IMG/VR virus record: IMGVR_UViG_3300007735_000741 | Coordinates: 1 to 44,917 of that record | Source of the DNA: a virus | Reading direction: 5' to 3' (one strand) | Length of the DNA stretch: 44,917 nt | Part shown: positions 7,591 to 16,764 of the stretch, in pieces | Layout: the number at the start of each line of letters is the position of its first letter | How positions within the stretch are numbered: the first letter of the stretch is position 1 | Program-made: the position numbers and the translations under genes | The notes under the pieces: generated by a model | Seen by the model: only the letters and a program-made list of their open reading frames with translations | What the model was told of the DNA's origin: nothing | Database searches by the model: none

Positions 7591-8598
7591 ATGGGTGGCG
7601 CTGTAAGTGATGTGGTCAGCAGTATTGGCGATATAGGCCAAGGAGCTATCGACATTGTTAGCGATGTCGGTGCAAGTATTGATGATACTGTTAATGAAGT
7701 AATACCAGGTGGTTGGACTACAGCTGCTCTACTTACTGCTGGTTACTACTATGCTCCTGAGATAGGGGCATATATCAATGCCTCTGGTAGTACTGTTCCT
7801 GTTTCTGCAGTAGCTGATGCTGGAGCAGCTGTTGCTGCTGATAATGCCTATCTTGCTAGTCAAGCTCTAACTCCAGCACAAGCTGCAACTGCAGCTGCTG
7901 GTTCAGTAGAAGCATCTCAGTTAGCTGGTATTACTAATGGTACTGGAAGTAGTCTTCCTTCAATTGTAGGTTCTAGTGGGGGTAATATGAATTTATCGGA
8001 TTTTAGTTCTGCTTTGAATATAGCTTCAAGCGTTAACTCTCTTACAGGAGGGGGTGTATCCAATCTTCTAGGTGGTCCAGGGTCTGTATCAGGTTCTGAA
8101 GCACAACAGATGGCTGATCCTTTTGCACCCTACAGATCTAATCTAGCACAAATGTATAGTGGTGCTCTACAGCCTGGAACGACTATGGATGTAACTAGGA
8201 TGCCTGGGTATAGCCAGTACACAAGTGGTGTCTTAAACCCTGCTATGGAGGCTTCTAAGCGTAGTGCTGGGGCTTCTGGTATGTTGTACTCTGGTAGAGA
8301 AGCTGCTGCCCTACAAGATATTGGTCAGAGAGGTTACTATAGTTTTATGACTGATTACTTGAATCGTCTTGCTCAGGGTTCTGGGGCTGTTGTTAATCCT
8401 GCCCAAGCTGCTGGTTTAGGATTAAGTCAAACTACTGCTAATCAACAAGCTTTCTCTCAAGGTCTAGGTGGTTTGGGTCAAGGTATAGCTGGTTTATTTG
8501 GTAGTAACCCTAATTCTAATTACATAGGTGGTTCAAATATGTCCAATCTATTTACTGGTCCGTCTAATTATTCTGGTGGTGAGGGCGGTTACGCTTAA
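7591..8598 (+). CDS. DNA ejection / internal virion protein (small)
   Basis: A 335-residue protein rich in Ala, Gly and Ser. The N-terminal region is hydrophobic, and the conserved-looking block QMADPFAPYRSNLAQMYSG runs on to PGYSQYTSGVLNPAMEASKR. ASGMLYSGREAAALQDIGQR follows. This composition and block are common in proteins released from the virion ahead of the DNA in P22-like podoviruses. It is the first of three consecutive ejection-type genes. No enzymatic motif is visible. The assignment rests on composition, these blocks and gene order. Confidence 0.72.
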   Translation: MGGAVSDVVSSIGDIGQGAIDIVSDVGASIDDTVNEVIPGGWTTAALLTAGYYYAPEIGAYINASGSTVPVSAVADAGAAVAADNAYLASQALTPAQAATAAAGSVEASQLAGITNGTGSSLPSIVGSSGGNMNLSDFSSALNIASSVNSLTGGGVSNLLGGPGSVSGSEAQQMADPFAPYRSNLAQMYSGALQPGTTMDVTRMPGYSQYTSGVLNPAMEASKRSAGASGMLYSGREAAALQDIGQRGYYSFMTDYLNRLAQGSGAVVNPAQAAGLGLSQTTANQQAFSQGLGGLGQGIAGLFGSNPNSNYIGGSNMSNLFTGPSNYSGGEGGYA

Positions 8599-8607
8599 GG
8601 ATTAAAT

Positions 8608-9972
8608 ATGGCATTCCTAATGAGTGATGTAGCAGCTGGTAGTAATGCCGCTCTACAACTACAACGAAACATGGCTGCTGCACCTGATGTGCAACAGACT
8701 CAGGCTAATGTTATGCAAGAGCAAGCTAATACCTTGCAACAGCAACAACAGAATGTAGAGAAGACTAGACTAGCTAATATCATTGCTGATACAGGTATCA
8801 AGACTGATGCTGATATTAGAAATAAGATTCAGAATCTTGTAAAGGACGACAGCTACATCAAGTCTAGTCCATCTGACCAAGTTCTTAAGATGGCTTCATT
8901 AGTTGGTGAGTCTGGTAAACCAGAAGACATGGCTAAGTTGATAGAAGCTTCTGAAAGAATTTCTACTAGAGATCTTGTTAATCAGACAAAGAAAGCAGAC
9001 ATCGAACGCCAGTCAATAGCTGATGCTTCTAGTGTTTTAGAGACTATTCCTGAAGATCAAGTTAACGATAGATTCAATAGCCTTCCAGAAGCAACTAGGA
9101 ATCTTGTTATTGGTAGAGTGGGAGAAGCCAACTGGAATAACTTCTCTCCTAAAGAAAAGAAAGCTGTTGTTCAGAATCTATTTGAAACTGCTAACTCAAA
9201 ACTACAAGAACAAAAGATACAGGCTAATATCCAAATGGCACAGATACGTGCTGCTGCTGATGTACAAAAGACACAACTTAGGTTAGCTGCTAGTGAAAGA
9301 GCAAAAGCACTAGGTGATGATAAGGTTGTACGAATTTGGGGTACTGTTAACACACAACTTGAAAAAGTTCAACGTGATCCTGCTACTGTTGCAGAATTTA
9401 AACGTCTTAACGAAGAAGTTGATAAAGCACTAACTGCTACTACTAGACCAACTACTTTTGGAAGTCTTACTTCTTATAAACCAGAGGGTTCTGATACACA
9501 GTTTTATAGCAAAGACTCGTTTGATAAATGGCAACAAGCCACAATTAAACGAGACAAGTTTATTCAAGGACAACTCCTTGAAGAAAGAGCTCTTGTTGAG
9601 TCCTTGCCTACAGAAGCTGGGTCTATAAAAAATAATATGTTGAAAAAGATTGATACACAGTTATCAACTCTTCAAGTAGAACCACCTAAAGCAGAGAAGC
9701 CAGCTGGTACTCCAACACCTACACCAACTAAACCTGCTGTTCCTAGTAACAAACCACCTACATTTAGACCTCTTGAATTAAAAAGTGATGGTACACCTGC
9801 TAGAACAGGCTTAGGTTTTCCTAATTCAGATGTTCTTGATAAAGCTAATGCTGCTATTGCTAATGGTGCTGATGTAGAAGCAGTAACAAAAAGAATGAGA
9901 GATGCTGGATACGACATAACTACAAAAGATTTAAATCCAGAGTGGGTTAAATTACAAAACCAAAAGAAATAA
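8608..9972 (+). CDS. DNA ejection / internal virion protein (coiled coil)
   Basis: A 454-residue hydrophilic protein. A Gln-rich coiled coil occupies about residues 30-55 (QANTLQQQQQNVEKTRL), with further long helices through about residue 240. A Pro/Thr linker (GTPTPTPTKPAVPSNKPPT, about residues 368-386) leads to a small C-terminal domain ending DLNPEWVKLQNQKK. The linker includes a near copy of the dispersed palindrome (9739-9750). It sits between two other internal virion genes and shows no catalytic motif, so an ejection or scaffold role inside the head is inferred. Confidence 0.7.
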   Translation: MAFLMSDVAAGSNAALQLQRNMAAAPDVQQTQANVMQEQANTLQQQQQNVEKTRLANIIADTGIKTDADIRNKIQNLVKDDSYIKSSPSDQVLKMASLVGESGKPEDMAKLIEASERISTRDLVNQTKKADIERQSIADASSVLETIPEDQVNDRFNSLPEATRNLVIGRVGEANWNNFSPKEKKAVVQNLFETANSKLQEQKIQANIQMAQIRAAADVQKTQLRLAASERAKALGDDKVVRIWGTVNTQLEKVQRDPATVAEFKRLNEEVDKALTATTRPTTFGSLTSYKPEGSDTQFYSKDSFDKWQQATIKRDKFIQGQLLEERALVESLPTEAGSIKNNMLKKIDTQLSTLQVEPPKAEKPAGTPTPTPTKPAVPSNKPPTFRPLELKSDGTPARTGLGFPNSDVLDKANAAIANGADVEAVTKRMRDAGYDITTKDLNPEWVKLQNQKK

Positions 9973-9975
9973 TAT

Positions 9976-12900
9976 ATGGCTACTAACATTTCTTTTGATG
10001 ATTTGATGCCATCTAAACAAACTTCAGCTCTCACTAAAGAGGCTGATATTTCTTTTGATGATTTAATTTCTAAACCAGTATCTGCTCCTGCTACATCTGC
10101 ATCTGCTCCTATAGATAGTCGTGGTGGTGCTGCTTTTGGTATGTACCCTAGACCTGGTATGAAACCAATGGGAGAAGGTGAGACAAGTAGTCTTGGTGCT
10201 TTTGGTGCTTCTGCTCTTGAGTCAGTTGCTGCTACTCCAGCAGCTCTTCTTGGAGCTAGAGGAGCTATGGCTGTTACTCCTCCTGTTCTTCCTGTTGTTG
10301 GTCCTCTTGCTAAGCCTATTGCTGGTATTGCTGGTGGTATTGCTGGTGGTATTCTTGGACAGTTTGGTGTCAATAGTCTTGAAGATGCTGTTGACCAAGT
10401 GTTTGGTACGAATATCGTAAAGACAAGAGAGCAGCAACGTAGAGAGAATCCAATGGCATCTCTTGCTGGTCAAGTTGCAGGTGGATCTCTCAATCCTTTT
10501 ATGCGTCCAGGTCTACCTAGTACTGTCAAAGAAGGTTTGTTTGGTGCTGGAATCATGTCTGGTATTGGTGCTGGTCAACGTGCTATAGCGGGAGAAGACA
10601 TTCTTGATCCCAAGATGATGGCTATTGATGTTGCTACTGGTGCATTTACTAAGCCTACTAAGTTGGGTGAAAGAGTATTAGGGGTTACACCTACTACACC
10701 TACAGCTAAAAAAGAAACAGTACCTCCACCTCCTCCTATAAAAGAAGAAGTTGTAACACCAGAACAAAAGGCTGGATTTGTTAAGAAGGTTTCTGAAGAA
10801 GTTGCTAAAGACAAGGCTATTGCTGATGCAAAAATACCTTTAGTTCAATCTGCTCTTAGAAACAAAGATACTGGTGAAATAGAACTGCTAGGTCCTAAGA
10901 GTCCTGAAACTCGTAAGACTGCTACTAAGGATACCCATGAACAAGGGTTTGTAGATGAGGCTGGTACATTTTTAAATCGTAAAGAGGCTTGGAACAGAGC
11001 TAAGAGTGCTGGTCAGATACCAGAAGGACAAGCCTTATCTTCTGTTAAAGAAGGTCTACGTAGTGATGACTTACGTATAGCTGGTGACGAACGTTTTAAA
11101 CTTGCTGACGTACCTACAGAAGCCAATGGTGTTCCTATTAAAGAGGGAACTACTGGTAGAACTCGTCCTGATGGTAGACCTATTGGAGCTAGTTTCAATA
11201 AAGAAACTAAGACCATAACCATAGATACACCAACTCTGTACGAACAGTATGGAGAGAAGCCTTGGACTAAACCAAAGGTAGAGGGTGTGTACCCTATTGC
11301 TGAGAATGCTTTCCCAACATTCCAAGACTATGTAGACTTTGTTGTTGCTCACGAAGCTGAGCACACTATAACTCCTAGAGCAGAAGGTCAAACCAAGGCT
11401 CAGTATGAGAACCAAGTTAACCAAACAGCTCTAAAACAACTTGCTGAGAAGAGAGCAGCTGCTCCTAAAGAACCAGTTGCTACTCCTGAAACTGTTCCTC
11501 TTGAACAAAAAGTAGATCGCACTACAACAAATCCTCGTGATGTCAAGACTGAGCAAGAGATGTTTGACATTGCTAAAGAGATCTATGCTACTCGTGGTGA
11601 AGCAGAGGCTATCAAGTTCTATGAAGAATATAGAAACTACGAAAAGACTTGGGGAGAACCTGTTAAAGAAACAGAGAAGTTTGTAGGTGCAAACCTTAGA
11701 AACAAAGATGCTAATGATCGTGTCATCCACAACCAAAGAGATGAGATTGTTAAAGACATCCCAGATCCTGCTCGTAGAGAAGCCATTGCTGTAGCTGTTG
11801 ACAAGGGTGACCTAACTGGTCTTACACCAGAAGAAGTTGTTGTTGCTAAGAAGTATGAAGCTTTAGCCAAAGACATTGGTGATCGTGCTGTAAAGCAAGG
11901 TGTTGTCAAAGGACTGTTAGAAGACTACGTAACCCACATCCTTGATTGGACTGGTGCTCCAAAGGGTCTTCGTGAAGAATTCATAGCTAAGTTACTAGGA
12001 ACATCTAGTGCTGATCCTACTATGCGTGGTATGGATACTACGTCTAAGTTCAGTAAAGAGCGTAAGTTCAAAACCTTTGCAGATCTACAAGCATTTATAG
12101 ATGATGCTAACGCTCGTATAGCAGCTTCTGGTAAATCAGAGTGGCGACTCAACATCAAGACAAAAGACATTGCTGAAATCTACAAAGAGTACGCCTTGTC
12201 TATGGAAAAAGCTATTGAGAATAAAACCTTAGTAGACAATCTAAAGCAGATACGCAATGTTGCTGGTGAAACTCTAATCAAAGAAGTCAACAAAGATAAT
12301 CCTCTGCCTCCTGGTTGGGAGATGATGGATAGTCCTCAGTTTGCTGGCTATGCTGTTCATCCAGATCTAAAACCAGCTTTAAAGTTTGTGTTTGATGCAG
12401 GTCCTGGGGACTTTATGAATGCTATTGGGCAATTGTCCCAAGTAGTCAAGCGTGTTAACGTTGTTGGTTCTTTCTTCCATGCTAAGTCTCTGATGGAAGT
12501 TTTATCTAGCACTGGTATACCTATTTATACGCCCCTTAAAGAGGCCATTGTTCTTCCATTAGTGGAGAAGGGTGTTAAGGCTGTTACTGGTAAAGACATT
12601 CAGTTGTCTGCTATCTCTAAAGCTGTCGAGCAATTTAAGAATGGTGGACTAGGTGACAACGTAGACACTTGGATTAGACAAGATGGTTTAAAACTTGAGA
12701 TGCCAGAAGATGTCTCTCAAGGAATACTAACTCTTACTGGTAAGTTTGCTGATGAAATGATTGGCAAGTTTGGTCCTAAGACTCGTGCTCTAGAGAAGAC
12801 ACTTAGCACTGTAGAAAAATATACCCTGGGATACTTTGATCAGTACACATGGAATTACTTGCATACTGGTGGCAAGATCATGGTGGCTGATGCTTATTTA

Positions 12901-13785
12901 GAGAAGGCACGTAGACAAGCTACACAAGAAGGCAAACCCTTTGATGAACCTGCTGTTCGTAAAGAGATTGCTAGGTTTGTTAACGATAGCTTTGGTGGTT
13001 TGAATTGGTTTGATGCTGCTACTAGTGCTAACACAGAGTTTGGTAAGCGTATGGCTATGGCTGTTTACAGTCCTGAAGGTCGTAGAGCTTTGCAAGTTCT
13101 TCTGTTTGCTCCTGATTGGACTCTATCCACTGTTAGAGCGTTCACCTCTGCTCTTCCAAAACAGTTAAATCCAACTAAGTGGCAGCCTATAGAGGGTATC
13201 AAAGGCATGATGTCTCCTACAACCAAGGCAGACTATGCTAGGTTGTATCAGTTTAAGACTGCATTGACTTATCTCACTCTAGTTAATGGCATTAACATGA
13301 TTACTGCTGATCGTCCTATCTGGGAAAACAAAGATCCAACTCGTGTTGAGTATCCAGATGGCACATCTATGCAAGCTATGAAACACGCTATGGAGCCATA
13401 TCACTGGATCATGGATCCTGATAAAACATTGGCTAATAAACTAGGGTTTATACCCAAGGCTGCAATCATTGGTATTGCTGGTACTGAGTACGCTTCTCCA
13501 CAAGCACCTAAGATTGTTCCTCCAGATGTAACTGGTATTAGTAGCATTGACTCTGCTATTGGTAGAGGACAAGCTGTTGCTAGTATGGCTACTCCATTCC
13601 AGATACAAGCTGCTGCTACTGCTCCTGAAGGAGAAGGTGCTAAGAGAGCGTTACTAGGAACATTAGGCTTTCCTGTTTATGGTGGAACACCAGAACAGAA
13701 GAAAGCTGCTAGAGCAGAACGTGAGAAGAAGCTCAAAGAAAATGCTAAGCGCTATCGTGAAAGAGAAAAGGAAGCGGGTAGATAA
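9976..13785 (+). CDS. Large internal virion / ejection protein with HEAEH motif
   Basis: A 1,269-residue protein, the longest in the genome. Its N-terminus holds two copies of ISFDDL (residues 5-10 and 25-30). A Gly/Ile-rich segment (IAGIAGGIAGGILGQFG, about 115-131) could insert in membrane. At residues 459-463 VAHEAEHT gives the HExxH pattern of zinc metallopeptidases. The remainder is long, helical and charged, with a basic C-terminus (ENAKRYREREKEAGR). Size, order and composition fit the large ejected protein of podoviruses that helps DNA cross the envelope. A peptidase activity is suggested only by the motif; no third ligand has been identified. Confidence 0.75.
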   Translation: MATNISFDDLMPSKQTSALTKEADISFDDLISKPVSAPATSASAPIDSRGGAAFGMYPRPGMKPMGEGETSSLGAFGASALESVAATPAALLGARGAMAVTPPVLPVVGPLAKPIAGIAGGIAGGILGQFGVNSLEDAVDQVFGTNIVKTREQQRRENPMASLAGQVAGGSLNPFMRPGLPSTVKEGLFGAGIMSGIGAGQRAIAGEDILDPKMMAIDVATGAFTKPTKLGERVLGVTPTTPTAKKETVPPPPPIKEEVVTPEQKAGFVKKVSEEVAKDKAIADAKIPLVQSALRNKDTGEIELLGPKSPETRKTATKDTHEQGFVDEAGTFLNRKEAWNRAKSAGQIPEGQALSSVKEGLRSDDLRIAGDERFKLADVPTEANGVPIKEGTTGRTRPDGRPIGASFNKETKTITIDTPTLYEQYGEKPWTKPKVEGVYPIAENAFPTFQDYVDFVVAHEAEHTITPRAEGQTKAQYENQVNQTALKQLAEKRAAAPKEPVATPETVPLEQKVDRTTTNPRDVKTEQEMFDIAKEIYATRGEAEAIKFYEEYRNYEKTWGEPVKETEKFVGANLRNKDANDRVIHNQRDEIVKDIPDPARREAIAVAVDKGDLTGLTPEEVVVAKKYEALAKDIGDRAVKQGVVKGLLEDYVTHILDWTGAPKGLREEFIAKLLGTSSADPTMRGMDTTSKFSKERKFKTFADLQAFIDDANARIAASGKSEWRLNIKTKDIAEIYKEYALSMEKAIENKTLVDNLKQIRNVAGETLIKEVNKDNPLPPGWEMMDSPQFAGYAVHPDLKPALKFVFDAGPGDFMNAIGQLSQVVKRVNVVGSFFHAKSLMEVLSSTGIPIYTPLKEAIVLPLVEKGVKAVTGKDIQLSAISKAVEQFKNGGLGDNVDTWIRQDGLKLEMPEDVSQGILTLTGKFADEMIGKFGPKTRALEKTLSTVEKYTLGYFDQYTWNYLHTGGKIMVADAYLEKARRQATQEGKPFDEPAVRKEIARFVNDSFGGLNWFDAATSANTEFGKRMAMAVYSPEGRRALQVLLFAPDWTLSTVRAFTSALPKQLNPTKWQPIEGIKGMMSPTTKADYARLYQFKTALTYLTLVNGINMITADRPIWENKDPTRVEYPDGTSMQAMKHAMEPYHWIMDPDKTLANKLGFIPKAAIIGIAGTEYASPQAPKIVPPDVTGISSIDSAIGRGQAVASMATPFQIQAAATAPEGEGAKRALLGTLGFPVYGGTPEQKKAARAEREKKLKENAKRYREREKEAGR

Positions 13786-14726
13786 TGGCTGTTCAAACCC
13801 CTATTCCACCAAATCCCATTGGTGAAAACTTTGCTTGGAGAGATTGGCTTCAGAAACTTAGTGATAGAGTTTTTGGTACTGCTGCTACGTTAGACGTTCC
13901 TATTCAACCTGAGTATGGTGGTACTGGTCTTACTACTTACAACGCAGGAGACTTAATCTATTGCAACTCTACTAACAATTTAACTAGGTTACCTGCTCCT
14001 GCTGTTAGTTCTTACCTAACAGTCCCTGGATCAGGTTTACCTACTTGGACAGCTAGTGGTGGTATTGGAACTGTTACTGCTGTAACTGGTACTTCTCCTG
14101 TTGTTTCTAGTGGTGGTACTGCACCAGCTATTTCATTGGCTGCTGCTTATGGAGATACATTAAATCCCTATGCCTCTAAGACTGCTAAGTTTGTTTTAGC
14201 TGCACCCAATGCTAGTAATGGAGTGCCTACTTTTAGAGCACTAGTTGCCTCTGATATTCCTACTAAAGCATATGGTGCTTTTTCTGATTACACATCTCAG
14301 ACTATAGCTAGTACTACTACAGCTTATGCAATGACTTTTGATACTACTGACTTAGGTAGTGGAGTCTCTGTTGTTAGTAATTCTAGATTAACTGTAACCA
14401 CAACTGGTATCTACAACTTTCAATGGTCTGGACAGTTTGAGAGTAATGATGTTGCACCACAAGATGCGTATGTGTGGATAAGAATTAATGGCACAGATGT
14501 AACTGGATCTACTGGTCGTATTGGATTACCTGCAAGAAAGAGTGCTGGTGATTTGTATCACTCTATTGCTGGATGGAATTTTTTATTAAGCCTTACTGCC
14601 AATGATTATGTAGAGTTAGTTTGGTCTGCAACTGCAACAACAATTGCTATTAGAACTTATGCAGCTGGAACATCTCCAACGAGACCATCCACTGCTTCTT
14701 TGATTGCTACTTTCCAACAACTATAA
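13785..14726 (+). CDS. Tail fibre or spike protein with jelly-roll C-terminus
   Basis: A 313-residue protein whose ATG overlaps the stop of the ejection gene by one base. The N-terminus (FAWRDWLQKLSDRVFG) may be the virion anchor. It is followed by QPEYGGTGLTTYNAGDLIY, a block seen in many fibre proteins, and TVTAVTGTSPVVSSGGT. The C-terminal 140 residues (TTTGIYNFQWSGQFES, YVWIRINGTDV, YVELVWSA) look like a C1q/TNF-type jelly roll, a common trimeric fibre tip. It is probably an additional receptor-binding or decoration fibre. CTAG use is backbone-like. Confidence 0.75.
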   Translation: MAVQTPIPPNPIGENFAWRDWLQKLSDRVFGTAATLDVPIQPEYGGTGLTTYNAGDLIYCNSTNNLTRLPAPAVSSYLTVPGSGLPTWTASGGIGTVTAVTGTSPVVSSGGTAPAISLAAAYGDTLNPYASKTAKFVLAAPNASNGVPTFRALVASDIPTKAYGAFSDYTSQTIASTTTAYAMTFDTTDLGSGVSVVSNSRLTVTTTGIYNFQWSGQFESNDVAPQDAYVWIRINGTDVTGSTGRIGLPARKSAGDLYHSIAGWNFLLSLTANDYVELVWSATATTIAIRTYAAGTSPTRPSTASLIATFQQL

Positions 14727-14738
14727 AGCTAAGTAGAT

Positions 14739-15491
14739 GTGTTTGATCCACTTACAATTGGCCTTGCTTTTAAAGCCATGCAAGCCGCCTATGATGGCAT
14801 CACCTATTGTTGTGAAGCCCTATCAGAAGGCAAAGTTGCTGTCCAAAAAATAAAGAAAGCTACAGATGATGCAAAAACTATTGTCAATGATGCGAAAACT
14901 ATTTGGTCAACCATCGCCAACCTCTTTGGTATCGGAGCCAAAACCAGTGGTGGAGCAGCCTCCACTAGTAGTGGAAGTTCCAAAGAAAAGTCTGTCGAGA
15001 AAAAGAAAGCCAGTAGCAAAGAGCAGTACACCACGCACATCCCGAACGAAAGTGAAATAGTCCAACAATTTATTGGACATCTAGGTGCTTTCTTTAGGCA
15101 CCATAAAGAGTTAACTGAGTACGTTGAGTTCAAATACGAAGAGGTCTTTGCTAGTGCAGATCCTAATCCCGAAGACATACTTGAACTGAGCGTATACAAA
15201 AACGAGTTAGACCAGGCTTACGTTAAGTTAAGTGGCATGATGAGAGGAGCTAATGTTCCCTATCAACTCGGACCATTGTGGGACAACTACAATCAAATCT
15301 ACTCTAAAGTCCAAGCCGAACAACAGAAACGTAAAGAACAGATTCGTATCAAACGACAGATTGAGAACTACAAACGTGAAAGGTTTAAACAAGAAAAGAT
15401 TGAACTAGTATCAGGACTGTTCCTCACACTGGTCATAGTTTCTTGGTTATGGGCAGTATGGATAAATTCATTTACCGAGGGATACTCATAA
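14739..15491 (+). CDS. Membrane-anchored protein at the start of the lysis region
   Basis: A 250-residue protein beginning with GTG (MFDPLTIGLAFKAMQAAYDG). An internal ATG at 14778 is the alternative start. It has an N-terminal helix, a Lys/Ser-rich linker (SSGSSKEKSVEKKKASSKEQ), a central folded domain (IVQQFIGHLGAFFRHHKEL), a basic coiled coil (QQKRKEQIRIKRQIENYKRE) and a C-terminal membrane span (VSGLFLTLVIVSWLWAVWI). Its TAA overlaps the next ATG (TAATG). Similar proteins sit beside lysis genes in other phages; the function is unknown. Confidence 0.75.
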   Translation: MFDPLTIGLAFKAMQAAYDGITYCCEALSEGKVAVQKIKKATDDAKTIVNDAKTIWSTIANLFGIGAKTSGGAASTSSGSSKEKSVEKKKASSKEQYTTHIPNESEIVQQFIGHLGAFFRHHKELTEYVEFKYEEVFASADPNPEDILELSVYKNELDQAYVKLSGMMRGANVPYQLGPLWDNYNQIYSKVQAEQQKRKEQIRIKRQIENYKRERFKQEKIELVSGLFLTLVIVSWLWAVWINSFTEGYS

Positions 15492-15643
15492 TGCTTTGTC
15501 TAATCTTGACAATTGTTTTGATTATGTCTCCTGTAATGATTATGATGTGGATCAAGATCCATAGAACAGAGATCCGTATTGAAAAGAAAGAGAAGCAGTT
15601 GGATAGAAAGATTCAGCTGCTGCAACAAAAGGATAAACAATGA
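15491..15643 (+). CDS. Small single-span membrane protein
   Basis: About 50 residues. It has one hydrophobic span (MLCLILTIVLIMSPVMIMMW) followed by a highly charged coiled coil (RTEIRIEKKEKQLDRKIQLL). I chose the ATG at 15491 because it overlaps the upstream stop as TAATG and has GAGG 10 bases upstream. An in-frame ATG at 15458 would add MDKFIYRGILI. It lies between a membrane protein and a lipoprotein in the lysis block, so a role in lysis timing or membrane disruption is possible. There is no family match that I recognise. Confidence 0.65.
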   Translation: MLCLILTIVLIMSPVMIMMWIKIHRTEIRIEKKEKQLDRKIQLLQQKDKQ

Positions 15644-15858
15644 AGTATGTACTGTTGCTTTTGTTACTAGTAGCATGTAATGATAGGTACAGATATTTTT
15701 GCCAGAATCCTAAGAACTTCTCGGCTAAACAATGTCAGCGCCCAGACTGTATGTTCACTCAAGACTGTCCCGATTATTTAGTAGCACCTATATTGGAGAA
15801 ATCAATTGTCCAACAACCCCCACAAATTCCAAGTCAATCGGCTTCTGACGCAAGATGA
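15640..15858 (+). CDS. Small outer-membrane-type lipoprotein
   Basis: A 72-residue protein with a short lipoprotein signal, MKYVLLLLLLVAC, giving a lipobox LVAC with lipidated Cys13. The mature part is Cys-rich (FCQNP, KQCQRPDCMFTQDCP), probably disulphide-bonded in the periplasm. A one-mismatch copy of the dispersed palindrome overlaps the signal sequence (15663-15674). Comparable short lipoproteins lie next to holin genes in many phages, but I know no assigned function. It overlaps both neighbours, so it is co-translated with the lysis genes. Confidence 0.75.
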   Translation: MKYVLLLLLLVACNDRYRYFCQNPKNFSAKQCQRPDCMFTQDCPDYLVAPILEKSIVQQPPQIPSQSASDAR

Positions 15859-16303
15859 GATAGAGGTCAGGGTTTGGGCGTTAGTCGTCCTTATCGTGAC
15901 TGTTATCTTGGCTGGCATTGTCTTCTTTATGCTTTATAGCGTTACCTTTGTAACGCAACCCATTAAGAGCATGGCTCCCATTGACCAAGGGTATCTGAAG
16001 ATGCTCAATGATATTGTGCTGCTCATTGTTGGTGGCATTGGTGGTGTGATGTCTCGCAAGGGTGTGCAAACCTTAGCTGAGAAGATGAGTTCATCTACAA
16101 CAACACCACCTACTGCAACATTTACACCTGGCATGACAACTACACCAGCAGTTGTTCCTAATAACAGTATGCCTGTGTGGGTGAACCCTCCTCTTGATGA
16201 GGAGTGGAGAGCACCTCCTCCTCCTACAACTCCCCCAGATTTCATTGATCCAGCTAAGGAAGAGATTGCTCACGAAAGAGCTGCTGCTAGGAGTGAGACA
16301 TGA
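15806..16303 (+). CDS. Holin-like two-span membrane protein (TTG start)
   Basis: A 165-residue protein. The start is TTG at 15806 with a good GGAG 7 bases upstream (15795-15798); no ATG is available nearby. Span 1 is about residues 23-46 (WALVVLIVTVILAGIVFFML) and span 2 about 68-82 (DIVLLIVGGIGGVM), joined by a loop with KSMAPIDQGYLKMLN. A Pro/Thr-rich hydrophilic tail follows. Two spans, a polar tail and position just before spanins and endolysin fit a holin. Direct evidence for pore formation is absent. It overlaps the lipoprotein gene by 53 bases. Confidence 0.72.
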   Translation: MSNNPHKFQVNRLLTQDEIEVRVWALVVLIVTVILAGIVFFMLYSVTFVTQPIKSMAPIDQGYLKMLNDIVLLIVGGIGGVMSRKGVQTLAEKMSSSTTTPPTATFTPGMTTTPAVVPNNSMPVWVNPPLDEEWRAPPPPTTPPDFIDPAKEEIAHERAAARSET

Positions 16304-16764
16304 TTCCTAATCCTTGGGTCATACTAGGTGTTCTATTAGCTCTTGGTGCTTTCTATGGTTATGGACACCATAAAGGTTGGGATGAGCGTGATCAAGAGAT
16401 GCAACTTGAGATTGCATCTAAAAACGAAGAGGCTCGCACTAAGGAACAAGAGTTAAATAAACAGATTAACGACCAATCGTACAAACTTCAGGAGGCTAAC
16501 AATGCTATCTCTCAAAAGCAAACTGACATTACTAAGCTTATTAATGCTGGTAGGGTGCGGATCAGCCCCCAAGGTTGCCCACAAAACAGTCCAAGTACCA
16601 CCACTCCCAGCGGAAGTGGGAACACCGAGACAAGTGAATCTGAGCGACAGACTCTTGCAGCTATTGCAGAAATCATCGCCCAAGGAGACAGGAATACAGA
16701 GCAACTCAACGCCTGTATCGCAGCCTACAACCAAGTAAGGGAGACTGTAAATGGTCAGCGTTGA
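16300..16764 (+). CDS. Rz: Rz-like inner-membrane spanin
   Basis: A 154-residue protein with an N-terminal signal-anchor (PWVILGVLLALGAFYGYGHH) followed by a long periplasmic coiled coil (QLEIASKNEEARTKEQELNK and onward). This is the standard architecture of the inner-membrane spanin. It works with an outer-membrane lipoprotein, encoded here inside the same DNA in another frame, to fuse the two membranes at the end of lysis in Gram-negative hosts. The start overlaps the holin stop (ATGA). Rz proteins vary in sequence, so the call rests on architecture, the nested partner and the neighbours. Confidence 0.88.
   Translation: MIPNPWVILGVLLALGAFYGYGHHKGWDERDQEMQLEIASKNEEARTKEQELNKQINDQSYKLQEANNAISQKQTDITKLINAGRVRISPQGCPQNSPSTTTPSGSGNTETSESERQTLAAIAEIIAQGDRNTEQLNACIAAYNQVRETVNGQR
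16502..16738 (+). CDS. Rz1: Rz1-like outer-membrane spanin lipoprotein, nested in Rz
   Basis: A 78-residue protein read in a different frame wholly within the Rz gene. It starts MLSLKSKLTLLSLLMLVGCG, a lipoprotein signal with lipobox LVGC and lipidated Cys19. The mature part is Pro-rich (VQVPPLPAEVGTPRQV), as expected of Rz1 proteins that span from the outer membrane to Rz. Fully embedded Rz1 genes are well known from phage lambda. This nesting is the clearest evidence for a Gram-negative host. Confidence 0.9.
   Translation: MLSLKSKLTLLSLLMLVGCGSAPKVAHKTVQVPPLPAEVGTPRQVNLSDRLLQLLQKSSPKETGIQSNSTPVSQPTTK

Noticed and set aside
9672-10373. A 233-codon open frame on the minus strand rich in Pro and Ala
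   Set aside because: It is antisense to two well-supported late genes, has no ribosome site, and its composition is the mirror of their Ala/Gly codons.
14804-15199. 131-codon minus-strand frame opposite the first lysis-region gene
   Set aside because: It is a shadow of the plus-strand gene, with no ribosome site and no transcription context on that strand.
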